Positions 38,582-52,400 of a stretch of DNA of 64,000 nucleotides are shown piece by piece (position 1 is the stretch's first letter; each line of letters begins with the position of its first letter). This DNA is from Polydactylus sextarius (lineage: Eukaryota > Chordata > Actinopteri > Polynemidae), in the NCBI GenBank assembly GCA_016801845.1, contig CM028917.1:1514001-1578000 (forward strand). Direction: 5' to 3'. Position numbers and translations under genes: made by a program. Under the pieces are notes generated by a model, which was not told the DNA's origin, ran no database searches, and was given only the letters and a program-made list of their open reading frames with translations.

Positions 38582-39181
38582 TTTAAAACACTCTAGGGCT
38601 ACCCCCCACCCCACCCCCGATGGCCTCTAAATAGTATTCATTTTTATGTTATAAAAGTTTGAATAAAAAAACAAAACAAAACAAAAAAACACAAGATGTT
38701 TTCATCCTGTGGTTCAGGAATAAATATGTTTTAAACCCGTGGTGTCTCCACCTTCTGGCAATGAGAGTGATAGAACATATCCTGTTGACTACAGATAAAC
38801 TTTCACAGTTTGAGAACAACAAATCAAATATTTTATAAATGTTGACCTGTCCAAGAGCAGAAAGGTGACATCCATGTCAGGAAAAACCACAGCAAAGGTG
38901 AACCATGTTTGATCACTAACCAGAGACTTTTACCGGCGTTTATCGGTTACACTAACAGTTGCTGTAACCTACAATGTTGTTCTCCTCTTCAGCAGTGAAA
39001 TTTGTGGCTGATTTAAAATACAATGTAAATGTTGCCACAAATAACTGACTAAATTAACTGACCCTGATGAGCATTCATTTCTATCTGACAGTCACTGACC
39101 AGTTTCAACAAAAAACTGATTTATTCTCTACACACCACTACTTTCCTGTCGTCCTCCTACACTCCCGCCAGCATCGTATGG

Positions 39182-39260
39182 AATTAAAAAATGATGAATA
39201 AACAGCTCTGTCCAAACATTCAGGTTCTTTGTAAAATAAGCAACCGTTCTGATTGGTTGA
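39182..39260 (+). repeat. Dispersed repeat family, short copy
   Basis: AATAAACAGCTCTGTCCAAA, CATTCAGGTTCTTTGT and TTCTGATTGGTTGA align in order with 9570-9690 and 22775-22886. Confidence 0.5.
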
Positions 39261-40200
39261 CTATAGTGAAGAATAACAGCGACCAGATAAACTTCCACAA
39301 GAAGCAGAAAAATACGAATCACAACTTCCTGTCAGGACTTTCACAATAAAATCAAAGCGAAACAGATTTAGTGTCCATGGCAATCATATACACAATTGAT
39401 CATTTGATCACAAATCTTGATTTTACACAAAAATTGCGTTGATGTAATGTTTTGGCCCCCTAGTGGACAGTCAGGATGTACCATCTGCAACCACAACAAC
39501 AAACACCACATCACACAGCTTTACATTTTGTTGTAAATCAGTGGTGTGAGATCAGTGCTTGCTGTCAGTAATACACAAATCTAAGTTTTATAATCAATAT
39601 TGAATCATTTCTACTATAAATCCATGTTTTGTGAAAATATAATACTGGTAAAATTGGCTAGTTGACTGACTGAGGTCAAGGTTTGTCACATATTGTAAAA
39701 ACTGAGTGATATACAGACCCAGTCCCACTAATTGCAGCTAAAACATGTAAAACTGCTCTATGGAAAGCAATCACAGTGCGCTATAAACAACTCTGACTTT
39801 TATAGTTTTCTGTGGAGATGATGTATTGATTTTTTCTGCAATAAACAGTCTCTGGGAGAGGGAAAACAATTCCTCATCTTTTGAGAGGAGAGTTTATGCA
39901 ACTTCTAGAAGCAGTTTTTTCTGGTGCTGAGAAGTTTGTTCCTGTTTTAGAGCCTGTTGTTTCTGGGTCTGCTGTGTTTGTCAGGTGACACCAGAGAGTG
40001 ATGAGAGCGAGAGAGGGATGAGGCATGTGACAAAGAGAAAAAGCCAGAATAAACCTGAACTACGTCACAATCACGAGCTGCCATCTGAGCTGCCAGGATG
40101 CCCGAGTCCCTGTTTGTCAGACTGCAGCGCAGAGCGTGCAGCCTGATTTCTTTTTTTTTTGATTGATCACACAATGTCTAACTGCTCTTTACCCATTCGG

Positions 40201-40800
40201 ACACTAAGAGGCCCCCACCTCACCCACCCACCCCTTGTTTGGAAATCTTTGGCTCCGAGGTTATCATTGTCATCATCCTTCATAGAGACACTCCTCCCAC
40301 CGTGTCACCGCTCAGGGCTAATTGTGAAAAATTAAGCGGCGCACATGCAGCTGTGAATAGAAAGCAAATTAGGCTAATCAATTTCCCGTATTACAAATTG
40401 CATATGCACCCACCAGCGCCACACACGCACAAACACTCAGGTTGGTGTCAGTATCCACAAGAGGCTGAAGAGTGACAAGGAAAGAGGAGATGCCTGCCCC
40501 CCACCTCCACCCTCCCCATCCAGCCTACGGTGTGTCAGTTTTCCCTCTCAACAGGGACAGTACGTTAGACGAGGTGCAAGCGGCGCTGCGCCATGAATAT
40601 AAATGGGCCCGAAGTGTCTGCTGTGCCCGCAAGCCCAGCCATAAACTTGGTGAGGAAAGCAACAACAGCCTGCCATACTTCTTCTACCCCTGAGTTTAAG
40701 ATCTCATCAGATAGGTCGGCACCGTACGTGGGCACCCTGATGACTCCGCTCCTGAGGTATCGCCACGAGGATCTGTGCTCCGACATGTAGGAGTTGCCTG
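40201..40800. promoter_or_regulatory. Candidate conserved non-coding element (enhancer-like)
   Basis: A non-repetitive 600-bp patch whose composition differs from its surroundings. The left half (40319-40415) is dense in homeodomain-style motifs: TTAATTG..AAAATTAAG, AAATTAGGCTAATCAATTTC and TTGCATATGCA. The right half (40560-40790) is free of stops in several frames on both strands. A good plus-strand splice acceptor (CCCTCTCAACAG) lies at 40555. A short exon cannot be excluded, but no known protein is recognised, so a regulatory element is the better guess. Confidence 0.3.
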
Positions 40801-43503
40801 TCAGGTGTATAAATTTGTCAGGGAAAGGAGAGGGATCACGTGGTGATGCAGCATCACCTCGTTAAGAATAAAATTTACTGCTCTTTCCTCTCTCCTGACC
40901 TTGGATAGATTGCTGTGATATCATGAAACCTCTGTTCCTCCCTAACAGTAAATGTTTTACTGCCTGGGATGGCTGTGAGCGGCTGTCAATCAGCAGTTGA
41001 AACAGTTGCCTATGCACATACACCTACATACACTGTTCCTTGTTTCCCCTGCTTCCAATCCTCATGCATCCTCCCAGCAGCCTCCACTGTCTGCAGACGG
41101 AAGCGTTGAAGATGGCGGGAGGTCGAATGACTTTAACATTTAATTAAGTGGATCTCTTTAAGTGTTTGTGTTGTAAGAGGTGGACAGCTGACAAAGCAGT
41201 CACTAACCCTCAGAAACAAACCCAGAGGTTGAACACACATGAACACACACCAGCCTGACGTGCAACAACACAGCAGGTTGTCAATTTCCTGAGAAGCATT
41301 TAAAAACCCATTTTGTTTCTCGAAGAACTGAAAGATCATTTGTACAAACACCCGATTATAACTAGATTTTCAGCCAATTAATCCAGTTCCTCCTTATATA
41401 CAATTATTTCTTTATTCCATTCAAACCTTATTCAATAGTATGATGACTTCCTACACAGGAGATGTAGTGAACAGCCACCAGGCAGTGAATGAATGAAAAC
41501 AAAAACTTATCATGTCACATTAATTAAAGAATATCATAGATAATTGAGCTGTTCTAAAACCACTAGTTGGCGCTCTGTGCAGCTGTCATGTCAAGGAAAT
41601 TTATGGGCTTTTGTTGTGCAACAACAACAGGTATTCTCTTGTCAGTGGTTAATAAAATAGAGCACACCTCTCAGAGCTCAGAGCTGCTCACAGCAGCAGT
41701 GTTATGCCGAAGACGTTTCCATAAACGACTAAAAGGTGACTTGTGTATTAAACAGGTCAGGTGACGTGGCTGTGGAAAACCAGGATCGAAAACCTCATAA
41801 CCAGGAAAGGAGTAACTGTGAGGCTGAGGTGTGAGGGATTAGTTGAGCATCTGTTTACCACAAAATCTGCTTAATCACTGAAAAGTATCCGCTGTTATTG
41901 ATCGAGCTCATCCCTCAGACTGAGAAGTAGATTCCTCCATCATGGTTGTTGGTGTGTTCCTCTGTTGTGGTGATATGTTAATGCACGTGTGTGTGTGTGT
42001 TCCTCACATATGGACGTTGGTGCAGCACTTGCACACATGCAATTACTGAAACTAGGATATGGTTGGCATAACATAATGAAGAACCATTTTTCACCTGCCT
42101 AACCGGTGCCACACTGCTCACACTGTCCACATGCTCATGTTTATTCTCGAGTGAAGCCTGCGGAGGAAAATTAATATTTTACTTGCGCAGAGGTAAAACT
42201 TAGATTTTATTTTATTTTTTTTTTCTTGGCCACAAAGATATTTAATGAGATGTCTATATCCACTGTGTGTCTGTCAGGTCACACAAATTACAAAACAAAA
42301 TATATTTTCTCATTTATCCCCCGAGGGAACAAATAATAAATTAGTCTGAGAGTCTTTGGAGTGTTACTTCTTCAGGAAACAGTCTGAGGAGAGAAGGAGC
42401 GTCGCTCGGTGGGTGTTCGGCTCACAGCTGTGAAACATATGCAACCCGCGATAACGGATCGTAACGAGGCGCCGCTTGGCCTTGGAAGAGGAACGAGCCA
42501 AAGACGGTTGGAAGCCGCTGCACAAGAACACATCTGGCCCAGGAGAGGAGGTGTCACAGGGAAAATGTGATGACACTAAATCATATTTGAACATTTTTCA
42601 GGTGTTGGTCCAGTTTGTTGATAAATAGTTCAACCTCTTGAGTCCTTTAATTTAAACATCAGCCTGTCTTAGCTGACACTCAGGTAGAATTACCTGAACA
42701 GCTTTTAGAGACTGGTACATCTACAATCATCTTGTAGCTTCTCTGAAATTCATCCTGTCACACAGTGGGAGTCTTGTTTAATTTTGCAAACCACCCTCCA
42801 CTCTGTCTATCAGACAAGTGACTTAGGTGAAATGACCCTTTATATGAAGCACGAACATCAAAACACTGAGTGATATATTTCTTTGCGGCTAAGAAACCAA
42901 GAGATGAGAGAAAACAAAATTTGGCTGAGCTGATCCTTTTAATAATTGATGATTGAATCAAACTGGACGTCGGCCAAAGACGTGGTGGGAAGGAGACGTG
43001 AAGCCTCAGATGTCCAGGACGTCCCGGTGGCTCCCTCATCTCTCTGTGTCACAGTCACGTCTCGTTTTGAGCCAATCAGAAAATACTCATCTCTACCTGC
43101 CTGTGACGTGTGCAGCTTGTTTTAATGACGCCAGGTTGCTGATGAGCAGCTGTCAGAGTGACGTGATCTTGTGTCAGCATCTCATTTGCCATCCTGTTCT
43201 TCTGGTTTAATTTCAGTGGAGATATAATCTCAGACTAAATCGTGCCTCAAGTCTCATTATTATTATAATGCCCCAAACAAAAAAAAGAAAGAAAGAAAAA
43301 AGAAAAAAACCCTGTTCTGTAATCGTGGAGCGGATCCTCCAGTAATTACAACACCTTCTCATTCTCTCACATCCTGAAAAGTCACTCTCCAGTAGCAGCT
43401 CAATTTCCCCTCAGCAGCAGGAGCATCCCGGGTCTGGCAGGTATCAAAGCAGCTCTCTAACTCCTTTAACAGTTTACAATGACGCATCGATCCGCTCTGC
43501 TTA

Positions 43504-43505
<2 letters not shown>

Positions 43506-43536
<31 letters not shown>
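43506..43536. repeat. (AC)15 microsatellite
   Basis: Uninterrupted CA/AC array. Confidence 0.95.
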
Positions 43537-43537
<1 letters not shown>

Positions 43538-43900
43538 TCACAGCTGGGTGAGTTAAAGCAACAGTTAAGAGCCACCGTTTACACCTACAGCAGGCACACA
43601 AAGCCAAACACAACACCCCCCCTCGCCTGACAAGGATCCTGTTGAGTTCTGCTTTTGATCTGATCCTTCTCTTCTCTGAGAATTCCTCTGTTGACAGAGA
43701 GAGGACAGAGGAAGAGGAGGAAGAGTGAGAGGCTACTTATGAAAAAACTACAGTGCAGCTTCAAACCCGAGTATGAAGAAGTGGGCAACATTTCCACGCT
43801 CGGTTCTCCAAGTGAAAAAGAAAAACCATTAGTGCGTTCAGCGTGATGATGTGATAAATGAGGTGATGACATGATGAAGATGATGAAGATGATCTGTTAC

Positions 43901-44330
43901 CTGTGTCGGCGATCCACATGCAGCCGCGGCACGCCACCACTCATCCCGCGTCCACAGCTTCAGCTGTTGTCTTCCTGTTTTTTTTTTTTTTTTTCCTCCT
44001 TTCTCTTCCTTCCTCTTCCTCTCCCCCTTTGGCCCTCTTCTTCTTCTTCTTGTTCTTCTCCTCCTCCTCCTCTTCCTCTCCTTCCTTCGTTCTCTCCCTC
44101 CTCCCCTTCCTCTTCCTCTCCCCGCACTTGTTTGAGTCTATTTCAGTAGCAGCAACAGAGGAGCCCGCTGCGACGGTGGCATGGTTTCCAGCACTTTGGC
44201 AGAAGGTCACATTATCACCCGCTAGTAAAAAAAAAAAAAAAAAGAGAAAAGGAGGGAGTAGGAGGATGAGGACCAAAAGGGAGAAGAAGAGGAGAATGAT
44301 GGAGTGATCGAGGAAGATAGAAGTGAGCAG
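43901..44330 (-). promoter_or_regulatory. Polypurine tract and candidate untranslated exon with splice donor
   Basis: On the minus strand a long, nearly pure purine stretch (complement of 43976-44130; AAGAAGAAGAAG and GAGGAGGAGG runs) is followed by a CpG-containing segment, CGCGGGATGAGTGGTGGCGT, then GATCGCCGACACAG|GTAACA, a plausible donor at 43901. This would suit a non-coding first exon spliced to the grin2c acceptor at 28004, but nothing ties the two together except strand and signals. Confidence 0.25.
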
Positions 44331-45829
44331 GTGTCAGGGGTGAAAGAGAAAGAAAACAAGTGAATAAACCACAGGTCCACAGGTGCACCCAGCTCCTGTC
44401 TGAATGTTCCCAGGTAGAATTAAAGTTACCTCAGAGGAGGGTTTTCAGGTGAAGCGTCCCAGAATGCTTTGAGGGGAAACCGGTGTGCGTGCATATCTGT
44501 GTGTGTGAAGCAGTTGGCTTTTTTTTTTTTTTTTTTTTTTTAAAGGTCCTACAGCAGCTGCTCACCTCTGGGCGAAAAAGATAATTCCTCTCTTGCCGTG
44601 AGAGCGACACTTGAGAAAAAGATCCAGAAACTTATAGCACGTTACACACGAGCCTGAAACAAATCCTCCACATCCGGCAGCTCCTTGCTCCTGTCCTCCG
44701 CTGCTGCCCGCTTCACAAACACACGGACGTACTCCATCTCTGCCTGAGACACCTGTCCACGCTGTGTCCCATCTATCACAGATTCTGCAGGGTGACCCTC
44801 GTCTCCATTCCCCAACCTTTTCCTCCTCCTCCTCCTCCTCCTCCTTGTGCCTTCAGTGTGAGTGACGTTCTTGTGGCTGCTCCATCAGAGATAAACCTGG
44901 AAGAAATGATCCAGCTGCCCCGGACGACGCTGTCAGCGGCCTGGCGACAGATGGTCAGAGCTGAGGAACAGCTGTGAGAGTCACTGGAGTTTGGAATTGC
45001 CTTTTTTTTTTGCTCAGGTCCACCCTCTTGTGCCCTCCCCCCCACCCCTTGGAAACACACCTTGTTTGCTTCTTTTAGTCTTCGGCGAGCTACTCTTGTC
45101 CTCTCTTGTCTTTGTTGTTGTTTGTCTCCTACCTGTGCCCCCCACTGTCCTCCTCAGCGGAGCTTCCACGCTGACTACACTGGCCGGCTGTAATCCTGAC
45201 TCCTGCACTCCGTGTCACAGGAAGGGCTTGTGAGCTCTAATCATTATGTAGTAAGGATTTATCCTCTCTTTCTCCCTCCCTCCTCTCCGTTTCTCCTCCC
45301 TTCACCCCCTCCCGTTTTATTTCCCTCCCTCTGCTGTCGGAGCACTGGACACCCTACAACTCTCATACACACTACAGCGTCTTTTTCAGCCATCACAGTG
45401 TGATGTATCATCCCTGCTCACTCTTCACAGAGATCCGTTCCATTCTCCAAGTCGTTGTCTTATTTTTTGGGCTTCTCCTGTTACTCTCACTGTCTGTCTG
45501 CAGCGGCAGCTCACATCAACAGGTTTGTCCTTGAAATGTTCTCTGGGACAAACGGAGTCAGTGCTTACATTTTTATTCGTGCTGTAAATATGTGTGCAGT
45601 GTGCATGAATGTCGACATGTGGGCATGTACAGTATTTACATGCTACATTCTGTGATGTGTGTTTTTACCATGTGCTGATTTTAGTTGATTTTAGCAGCAA
45701 ATACGTCACCTGAAATCTCAACCCAGAAATGCTACAGATTTGTTTGAGGTCACTTGGAAAGATTGTTGCCATGACATCATTTGTCCACTAGAGAGCGATG
45801 ATGAGTTTTTCACTCTGGAGATACCAAAA

Positions 45830-46018
45830 GCGCGTGGGCATGTTTTTCCATCTTTCTCCACTGTTGTCCGAGCTGCAGAGATTTTGGTTCCATTCAGACA
45901 CGAGAGCATCAGTGAGGTCCAACAGAGCTGCAGGGTGAAACCGTCTGCTTCACAGTCGGTGATTCACTTCATCCCAAAGCTGTTGGATCAGGATGAGGTC
46001 AGAACTATGTTCAGGCCA
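45830..46018 (-). pseudogene. Tc1/mariner transposase C-terminal fragment (degenerate)
   Basis: The minus-strand frame reads WPEHSSDLILIQQLWDEV, which parallels the Tc1 pattern W-P-x-x-S-x-D-L-x-x-I-x-x-L-W around the last catalytic acidic residue. A stop at 45950 follows, and in a shifted frame DLTDALVSEWNQ resembles the usual downstream helix. The expected Asn-Pro after Asp-Leu is lost. No terminal repeats were found nearby. Confidence 0.45.
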
Positions 46019-46338
46019 GGAAAACATTTCTCTCTGGACTAGGTTTATTGTTGACTTGGTAAGATCTTGACCACTAAACTGTTGCCATGAAACTTGAAGA
46101 GCAATATTGTCTGAAATATCATTCTGCTCTGTAGCATTAACATTTTCCTTCACTTGAATTGATCTAGCTAGAATCTTAATCTTTTTGGGCCGAATCACAA
46201 TCCAAGATCTGATTGTTTGAACAGACCTGTTATTTATCTTTCAGCTGCTATACAGAAAGACTATAAAGTGAAAGTCCAGCAGCCGTTAACCAGCTAGCCC
46301 TGGCTCATTCCGTCCCAACTGCAGCTCCACGTCTAGTC

Positions 46339-46494
46339 CTGCAGGTGGAGACAGTAGTTGTGGTTCTGTTTAGGTGGAGAACTGGGACCAAGTTCACCAA
46401 GGCTGCAGACCAGAACCAGGACTCCAGTCTCCAGCTGCAGTTAGCAGGCTAGCTGTTTAACAGCTAACAACGCACTGGGTAGCAGAGACTGAAC
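46339..46494 (+). repeat. Dispersed repeat family, partial copy
   Basis: TGCAGGTGGAGACAGTAGTT, GTTCTGTTTAGGTGGAGAAC, CAGACCAGAACCAGGACTCC, GCTGCAGTTAGCAGGCTAGC and GCAGAGACTGAACG match 20038-20190 and the complement of 9363-9535. Confidence 0.75.
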
Positions 46495-49400
46495 GTTTTG
46501 ATACTGAATATCTGAATATAAAATCTCTTAATGACACGGTCTCTACAGTTCATCATAATCAACCAGTTTTTTCAGGCTTTAGTGCACAGTCTCTGAACGA
46601 TTCTTTGTTTTTACTTCACTGCTCTTTTTTAAATGTAGACCCGACACGCTGTAATACCAGGTTATTATGAGCTCTCACTTAGCACCGTCTATTCTTTTAG
46701 AATCGACTGATTCTCCTCCTCGCTGCTCGTCATTGTTGTATCGTCAATCAATAAGTTCATCAATAAGCTGCTTCATAACTGCAGCACCTGAGCCACATAC
46801 GTACCTGAACGCGCTAGACGTCACCGAGGAGATTTTCTGTTTGTTAAAACACTTCAGTTCTGTTTCATAACATTCAGGTCACATCTCTCACTGGAAAGTA
46901 ACTGAACAGACGTCACACTCGTGTATTTATGTCAGTCAAACCCACTTCTGACTAGCAGCAGTTTCATTGACTATTTTTGGATGAGATAAGATCAAATGAC
47001 CACATTGCTATATTTGCTCTTGTCCAGATTACAATACACGTGAAGATAGAGAGATATGTAATGTAGTTCATATTTACCGTTTAAATTGGGTCTTTGCAGG
47101 TGTTTTGCGACAGCAGCTGTTTTCTCCTCCCATCTTTATGATTCTTTTCCATATGTTGAGTCGTGGGTCAAAGCACAAGTCGCTCCTCCTTTAGGCACAA
47201 GCTCCTCGTTTGTAATGAACCAGTTCTGTGTTGCGATCGCCCTCCCGCCTGCATGATACCATGTAGAAAAACACACAGCTTCATCCAAATTAGAGAAAAA
47301 TAGTGCTTTAAAACAAATTATGACAATAGTTTTTCTATCATCATGTCACGTAAAAAGTTTATTGTTGATATGGTAAAGAGAAAATGTGTTGTCTTCAGTG
47401 ATTGTCTTCCTGCACACATATTACTGTTGTTGCGTTGGCTTTGAATCAAACGCAAAGCAAATTTCTCATGCACCACAATTATTAAGGTGAGAGTAGGTGT
47501 ACATTTGCACCAGGTGATGGTGGCTGTCTGGAGTGTATGATACAACGCCTATACTCTACTGTAGAGACTGAACGGAAAAGGAGAAAAGTCAGAGAAGCTG
47601 CAGGACTACCAGGTAAATCCTGAACATCTGGATCTGTTACTGGACTCAAGCCAAGTGCTTTCATTGGCTGCTAAAGAGGAATATTGAAACTCAGGTTTAA
47701 TGACCACTTAGAAGTAGTTTCTGGGCATTTTCTTTTCACTGTGTTTATCGCTCACATTTATCACAGATAAAGAGAATCCAGTAGAATCAGGGTGACAAAG
47801 TGAGAGACTGCATTGTTCCTTTTCCTTGTCAATGATTTATTCTTCTACAACTGTGTTATACAGCACGAAAGACATTTAACATTTATTTTTATAATTGATG
47901 ATTCAAATAAAATTACACAAAATAAGGAATAAGGAACCAGGACTGAATACACGTCTCAGCGATAAAGGAAAATATTAAGGGCCTTCGAATGTTACACATA
48001 CTGAGGGATTTACATTAAAAAATCCTTTACAGTTTCTCTTCTCAGATTTGCAAAAACACAGCTGTCACCTGAAAATTCACTGGACTCTCTGGGTCACATG
48101 AGTCTGTAATAATTTCAAGGTTGTGCTGAGGAGAGCAGAAATTAATGTTTTTAACAGAATGCATTTGGAGCAAATGGTTTATTTTTGACAAATCATTAAG
48201 GTTGATGTGTAGGTGAAATGTGGTGAAATGTCAAAATTCAGTCTTAGATTTGGTGTTCAGCATCAAGTGTTGTTCATAGACCATCAGAATGTTGGTCAGC
48301 AGACATTTCAGCATCCGGTACCTTTGCTGATATTTTAGTCTTTCACATTTCGTGGATGAGGGACTGAAAGTGATGCAGTGTGTTCGCTGGACACTTTACC
48401 TTATTGTTCAGCCACTGGTGCTAAAACACAACCTTGTCTTTGACCTTGACTGACTTTGGTTGCTCTGCTGCTCATTTTAACTTCCGTCTGCAGAAAGTGT
48501 AAAATTAACATTGTTTGAAAGGTCACACTGATATTTCAGACATGAGACACACTTAACACTTAAAGAGACCAGCACAACTCATGTCTGCCTTTTTTTCTCA
48601 AACTCGCTGCCTAAAGCTATTTTAACTTTTTAACCGTTATCATCCGAAGTTCATGGCACAACCTCCCCATTCCCCCCTAGATGTCAAAGAGGTGATGTTT
48701 TTTTTATCGTTTGTTACGTTTTGAATCTTTCAGCCTGAAATCAGCTTTTTCACTTCACAACTAATTTTCATATGACTGCAATAAATGAAAATAACATAAA
48801 ACAAAAATTTTTGGTAGCACCCATTTATGCACTTCCAACTCAAATTTACATATATTTCATTGCTAAGCTGCAAACAGTCTCTCTCACAAGGACAATTGCA
48901 AACTGTAGCAGAGCACAAAAGGCCATTAATCTTAATTTTTCCCCCCGTGGATGAGTCTCTCGAAAAAATGAATCCTTTCTCTGAGGCAGGAGGACATCAG
49001 TGGGATTTTATGAGCCTGTCAGAGCTGCACTGAGAGATGTGTCAGCAAGACCATATTTGTTTCTCTGCAGCTGATGGTGGAGGCTGGACAGCATGACCCT
49101 GATCGATCGTCCAACTATAATAAATATCCACAAATCCCCTGCTTGTGATCAACAGCTTATAGAGTTAGCTTTCCTCAATCGATTGCTGATCGATAACGCA
49201 AACAGATGGGACTGTAAAGCAAGAGATAATCACGCATTGGCTGGTGTCGGGCAGGTCTGAGGGTTTGAGCTGGTTGTAGGAGATGAAATGAACAGCTTCT
49301 ACCTGCCGTCCACCGGGGTCAGTCAGGCATGTGATTCAGAGACAGACGAGACAGTGCAGTCACGCTGCTACTTACCTGTTCTTCCACAACTGTCAGAGAT

Positions 49401-52400
49401 GATGATGAGTGAATAACTTGTGGACGAGATTCAGACCTTTCAGTTATTTATGAATTCACATCAAGGAGAAACTATTACTTCTTTAATTTATTCACCAGAA
49501 GCCTATCGCTCCATTTTATCACTCCAGATATAGTGTCATTATTGTTTCGAAGCAGAAGCACTGATTTCTACAAATGATGGACCAACAACTTGTAACAACC
49601 TGAGTACAAGAGGAATATCAGCTGATATTTCGAGATCCCAATTATTTAGTTTTTATAATCCATATTGAGGAGTAGTCCAGTGTTGGTGGGGCTGCAGTTC
49701 CTTCTGTCCTTTATCTGTCCGTCTAGTCTCGTTAGTCTAGTCTTTTGTTCGGGTGGAAATTTAGAAATAAAATCTTGGTGTTACAGGGAACGTTGCAACA
49801 AAGGTCAGGAGTGCTGGGTTAATCATGTTGTGATAGTTCAGACTGTGAACAAGCCGCAGTGGCAGTGGCAGAATATCTATCAGAGAAAATATGAAATCAA
49901 AGTGCGACATTATCTGTGAACTGAACAGTAACGTCCTGGAATGATGCTTTTATTAAAATATGAAGTACATGTGCACTGTAATATGTGAAAGCTTTGGGGG
50001 ATATATGTAGTTTAAATAGTGTAATTAAAAATGTTCTCTTCACTATAGTAACGTCACTGCGATATCTGTTGCTATCCATTTTGATCTTCTTATTCGTGGA
50101 CCTGTATTTTAGAAAAGTTCCGATTTATAATGGCTCATCCTCTGGACCTGAGACAGACCTTTCTGTGAAGACCCTAAGATTTGATCTTGTTGAGCTGAAC
50201 CTGTGCAGAGTGACTTTTTTCTGCTCACTCTTACTGTAGATGAGTTTTCACACTAAGCTATGAGGCTGAGTCCGAGCAGGTGGGCTGAGCGAGGAGGAAG
50301 TAACACATGTCGGGGCCGGCAGCGGAGGGAAAAGGAAGGCATATGCTCTCTCTCTGTGGCCTGGCCTTCCTGCTTGACTGGACAATATGGCAAAGAGGCA
50401 CATCTGACCCAAAATAATGTCCTCACAGACGGAGAACTGAACGTCATCTCAGTCACAGCCGTCGCTGTGGCTCAAACTCCTGGCATTTACAACCGCGCTC
50501 CCCTCTCTTCTAACTGCGATTGCTCAGAGCTATTTTCAGAAATGTTCCTGTGACTGAGGCGGGGGAAAGACAGAGAGGTAAAAGGCCAAACTTGGCTGTT
50601 GTAGATCCCCAAGAGGGAGGCTGAATTTATCCCCGTTGTCTCCAAGTATTGACCAAGTGCCATCTCAGCTTACACCCTAAAACCTGAGTTTCTCTGTTGC
50701 ATGGCGAGGCTTTTAGTGCTCCCTGGCTCACCAAACCTATACTGCTGCTCCTGATGAGAAGGCTATAAATCTACATCTGAAAACAGCAGTTGATGTTGAT
50801 GAGTTTCAATCAGATTTCTTGAGGGTTTTTTCCTCTTTCTGGGTGTGAGCGTCATTTGCACGGACTTCTGTATGTAGTTTAAGACTCAACTTAATATCTT
50901 CCCACTCGGCATTGATTTGGGTATTTTAAGAACCTTGAGAAGACCAGATTAAAACCAGGCTCAGTATCAAAGTTTGTCTCAGTTACATGTAACAGTTGTC
51001 ACTGATATAGCTCTGGAGAGTAATCAGTGGTCACAGAGACTCCTGTCAAAGAGATAAAATGATGAACAGTCACCAGGAAGTACACAGTATAATTTGTCTG
51101 ACGTGTTCACACCTGAAGGTCTGAGCACAACTGAACAGAATTAATGCCAGAATAATCTTCCTAATGTTCACAGAGGCAGAACTCAATTGGCGAAGAAATT
51201 GCAAACAGTAGTGGTGTGGTGGAAATGCTGCAAGATTATTCATAATTCATAATATAGTCAGTGGGAACAAAGACATGAAATCCTCTTCATTTTTCCAAAC
51301 ATGTTGTTTATCATGGAGCCGTCACGTTCTCGTGTGGCAGTGGTGTCCACAGATTTAAGTGGACTAGGCACATGAATTCAAATAGTGTTTATTGTCTGTG
51401 TAAATAATAACGCTGCAATCAAATTTGCTTATCACAGAAGACTGGCTGTGACAACATTTTTATCCTAATCACCAAAACTGGAGGTGTAAATGTTTTTCAA
51501 CTAAGAAAATAAGATGTACGATGGCATGCACCCTAAAGTTGGTCCAAATGACGTTGACACGAGAAACAAACTGTATCAGAGTTCATTACCAACCAGAATG
51601 GGGTTTTACTGAGTTTAGTTCCAAACAACAAATAGAGTCAGTCATAGAAATGGTTCCCTTCCAGTCAAATCTTTGTGTGTGTGGGTGTGTCCAAAGCTTG
51701 ATAAAACTTCCTGAAATGTTTCTTTGTAGAATCTGATTTAGCAAATGTGAAATGTGGTGAAGGGCAAGAAATAGAAAAACAAATACAGGACCAGTACGTC
51801 AACACAATTACAATTACATTTAGGAAATGTTCCCATTTACTGCTGAGTGCTAAGTTCTGCTCATCTGTGGTGTCAATCTCAGCTCATTTTTCTGCTTTCC
51901 TGCGGCTTCGCTTGGTGGCGTCATTCAGCTCTTTAAACTCCATATTTTTCTCCAAGCACAGCCTCTGCTGGTGTGATGAACCCGTTCAGACTGCTGAGTC
52001 CGCTGGGCGTCCTGAGGCTGTCTGCTGTCCACGTCCAGCAGCCCAGCGGCGTTTCGCTTCAGCCTGGACGCAACCTGTCATGCCATTAAGCATCTGTTCT
52101 CTCTGGGAGCTCACACCAAACTGAGACCTGTTGCCCAGTGGACGAGGCTGTCGCAGTAAACAACTTAACGTCACTGCTCAAACCACTAGTCCAATTTCTC
52201 TGTTCACTGCCATGTGTTGCCAAAAAACAGAAAAACAAAAAGGATGTAATGAGGCACTGCTGCAATTTATTTTTCTGAGATTGTCTGTTGTTGTGAGCTC
52301 ATGTCCTCACTTACCACATCCCTACCACCTGCAGCTGAGGTCAGCTGCCTGATGTCAAACACACATCGTGATAATGTGCTGGTGCAAACTGAGGAGCAGG

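Larger units (their letters stand above)
35473..40200 (-). other. Non-coding DNA between grin2c and the upstream gene, part 1
   Basis: Contains a short AATGTGAT tandem (about 35770-35803), poly-T at 36218, poly-A at 37132, a GT microsatellite (38545) and a diverged dispersed-repeat copy (39182). No exon is supported; the short open frames lack splice-bounded protein features. Confidence 0.6.

Noticed and set aside
43871..44307. Serine/proline/phenylalanine- or lysine/glutamate-rich open frames
   Set aside because: They are translations of a CTT/CCT simple-sequence tract and its complement.
45740..46042. 100-residue plus-strand open frame
   Set aside because: It lies antisense to a Tc1-like transposase fragment, which explains the sequence better.
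50253..50553. Open frames on both strands at 50.25-50.55 kb
   Set aside because: No protein family or splice-bounded exon could be recognised; too weak for a feature.
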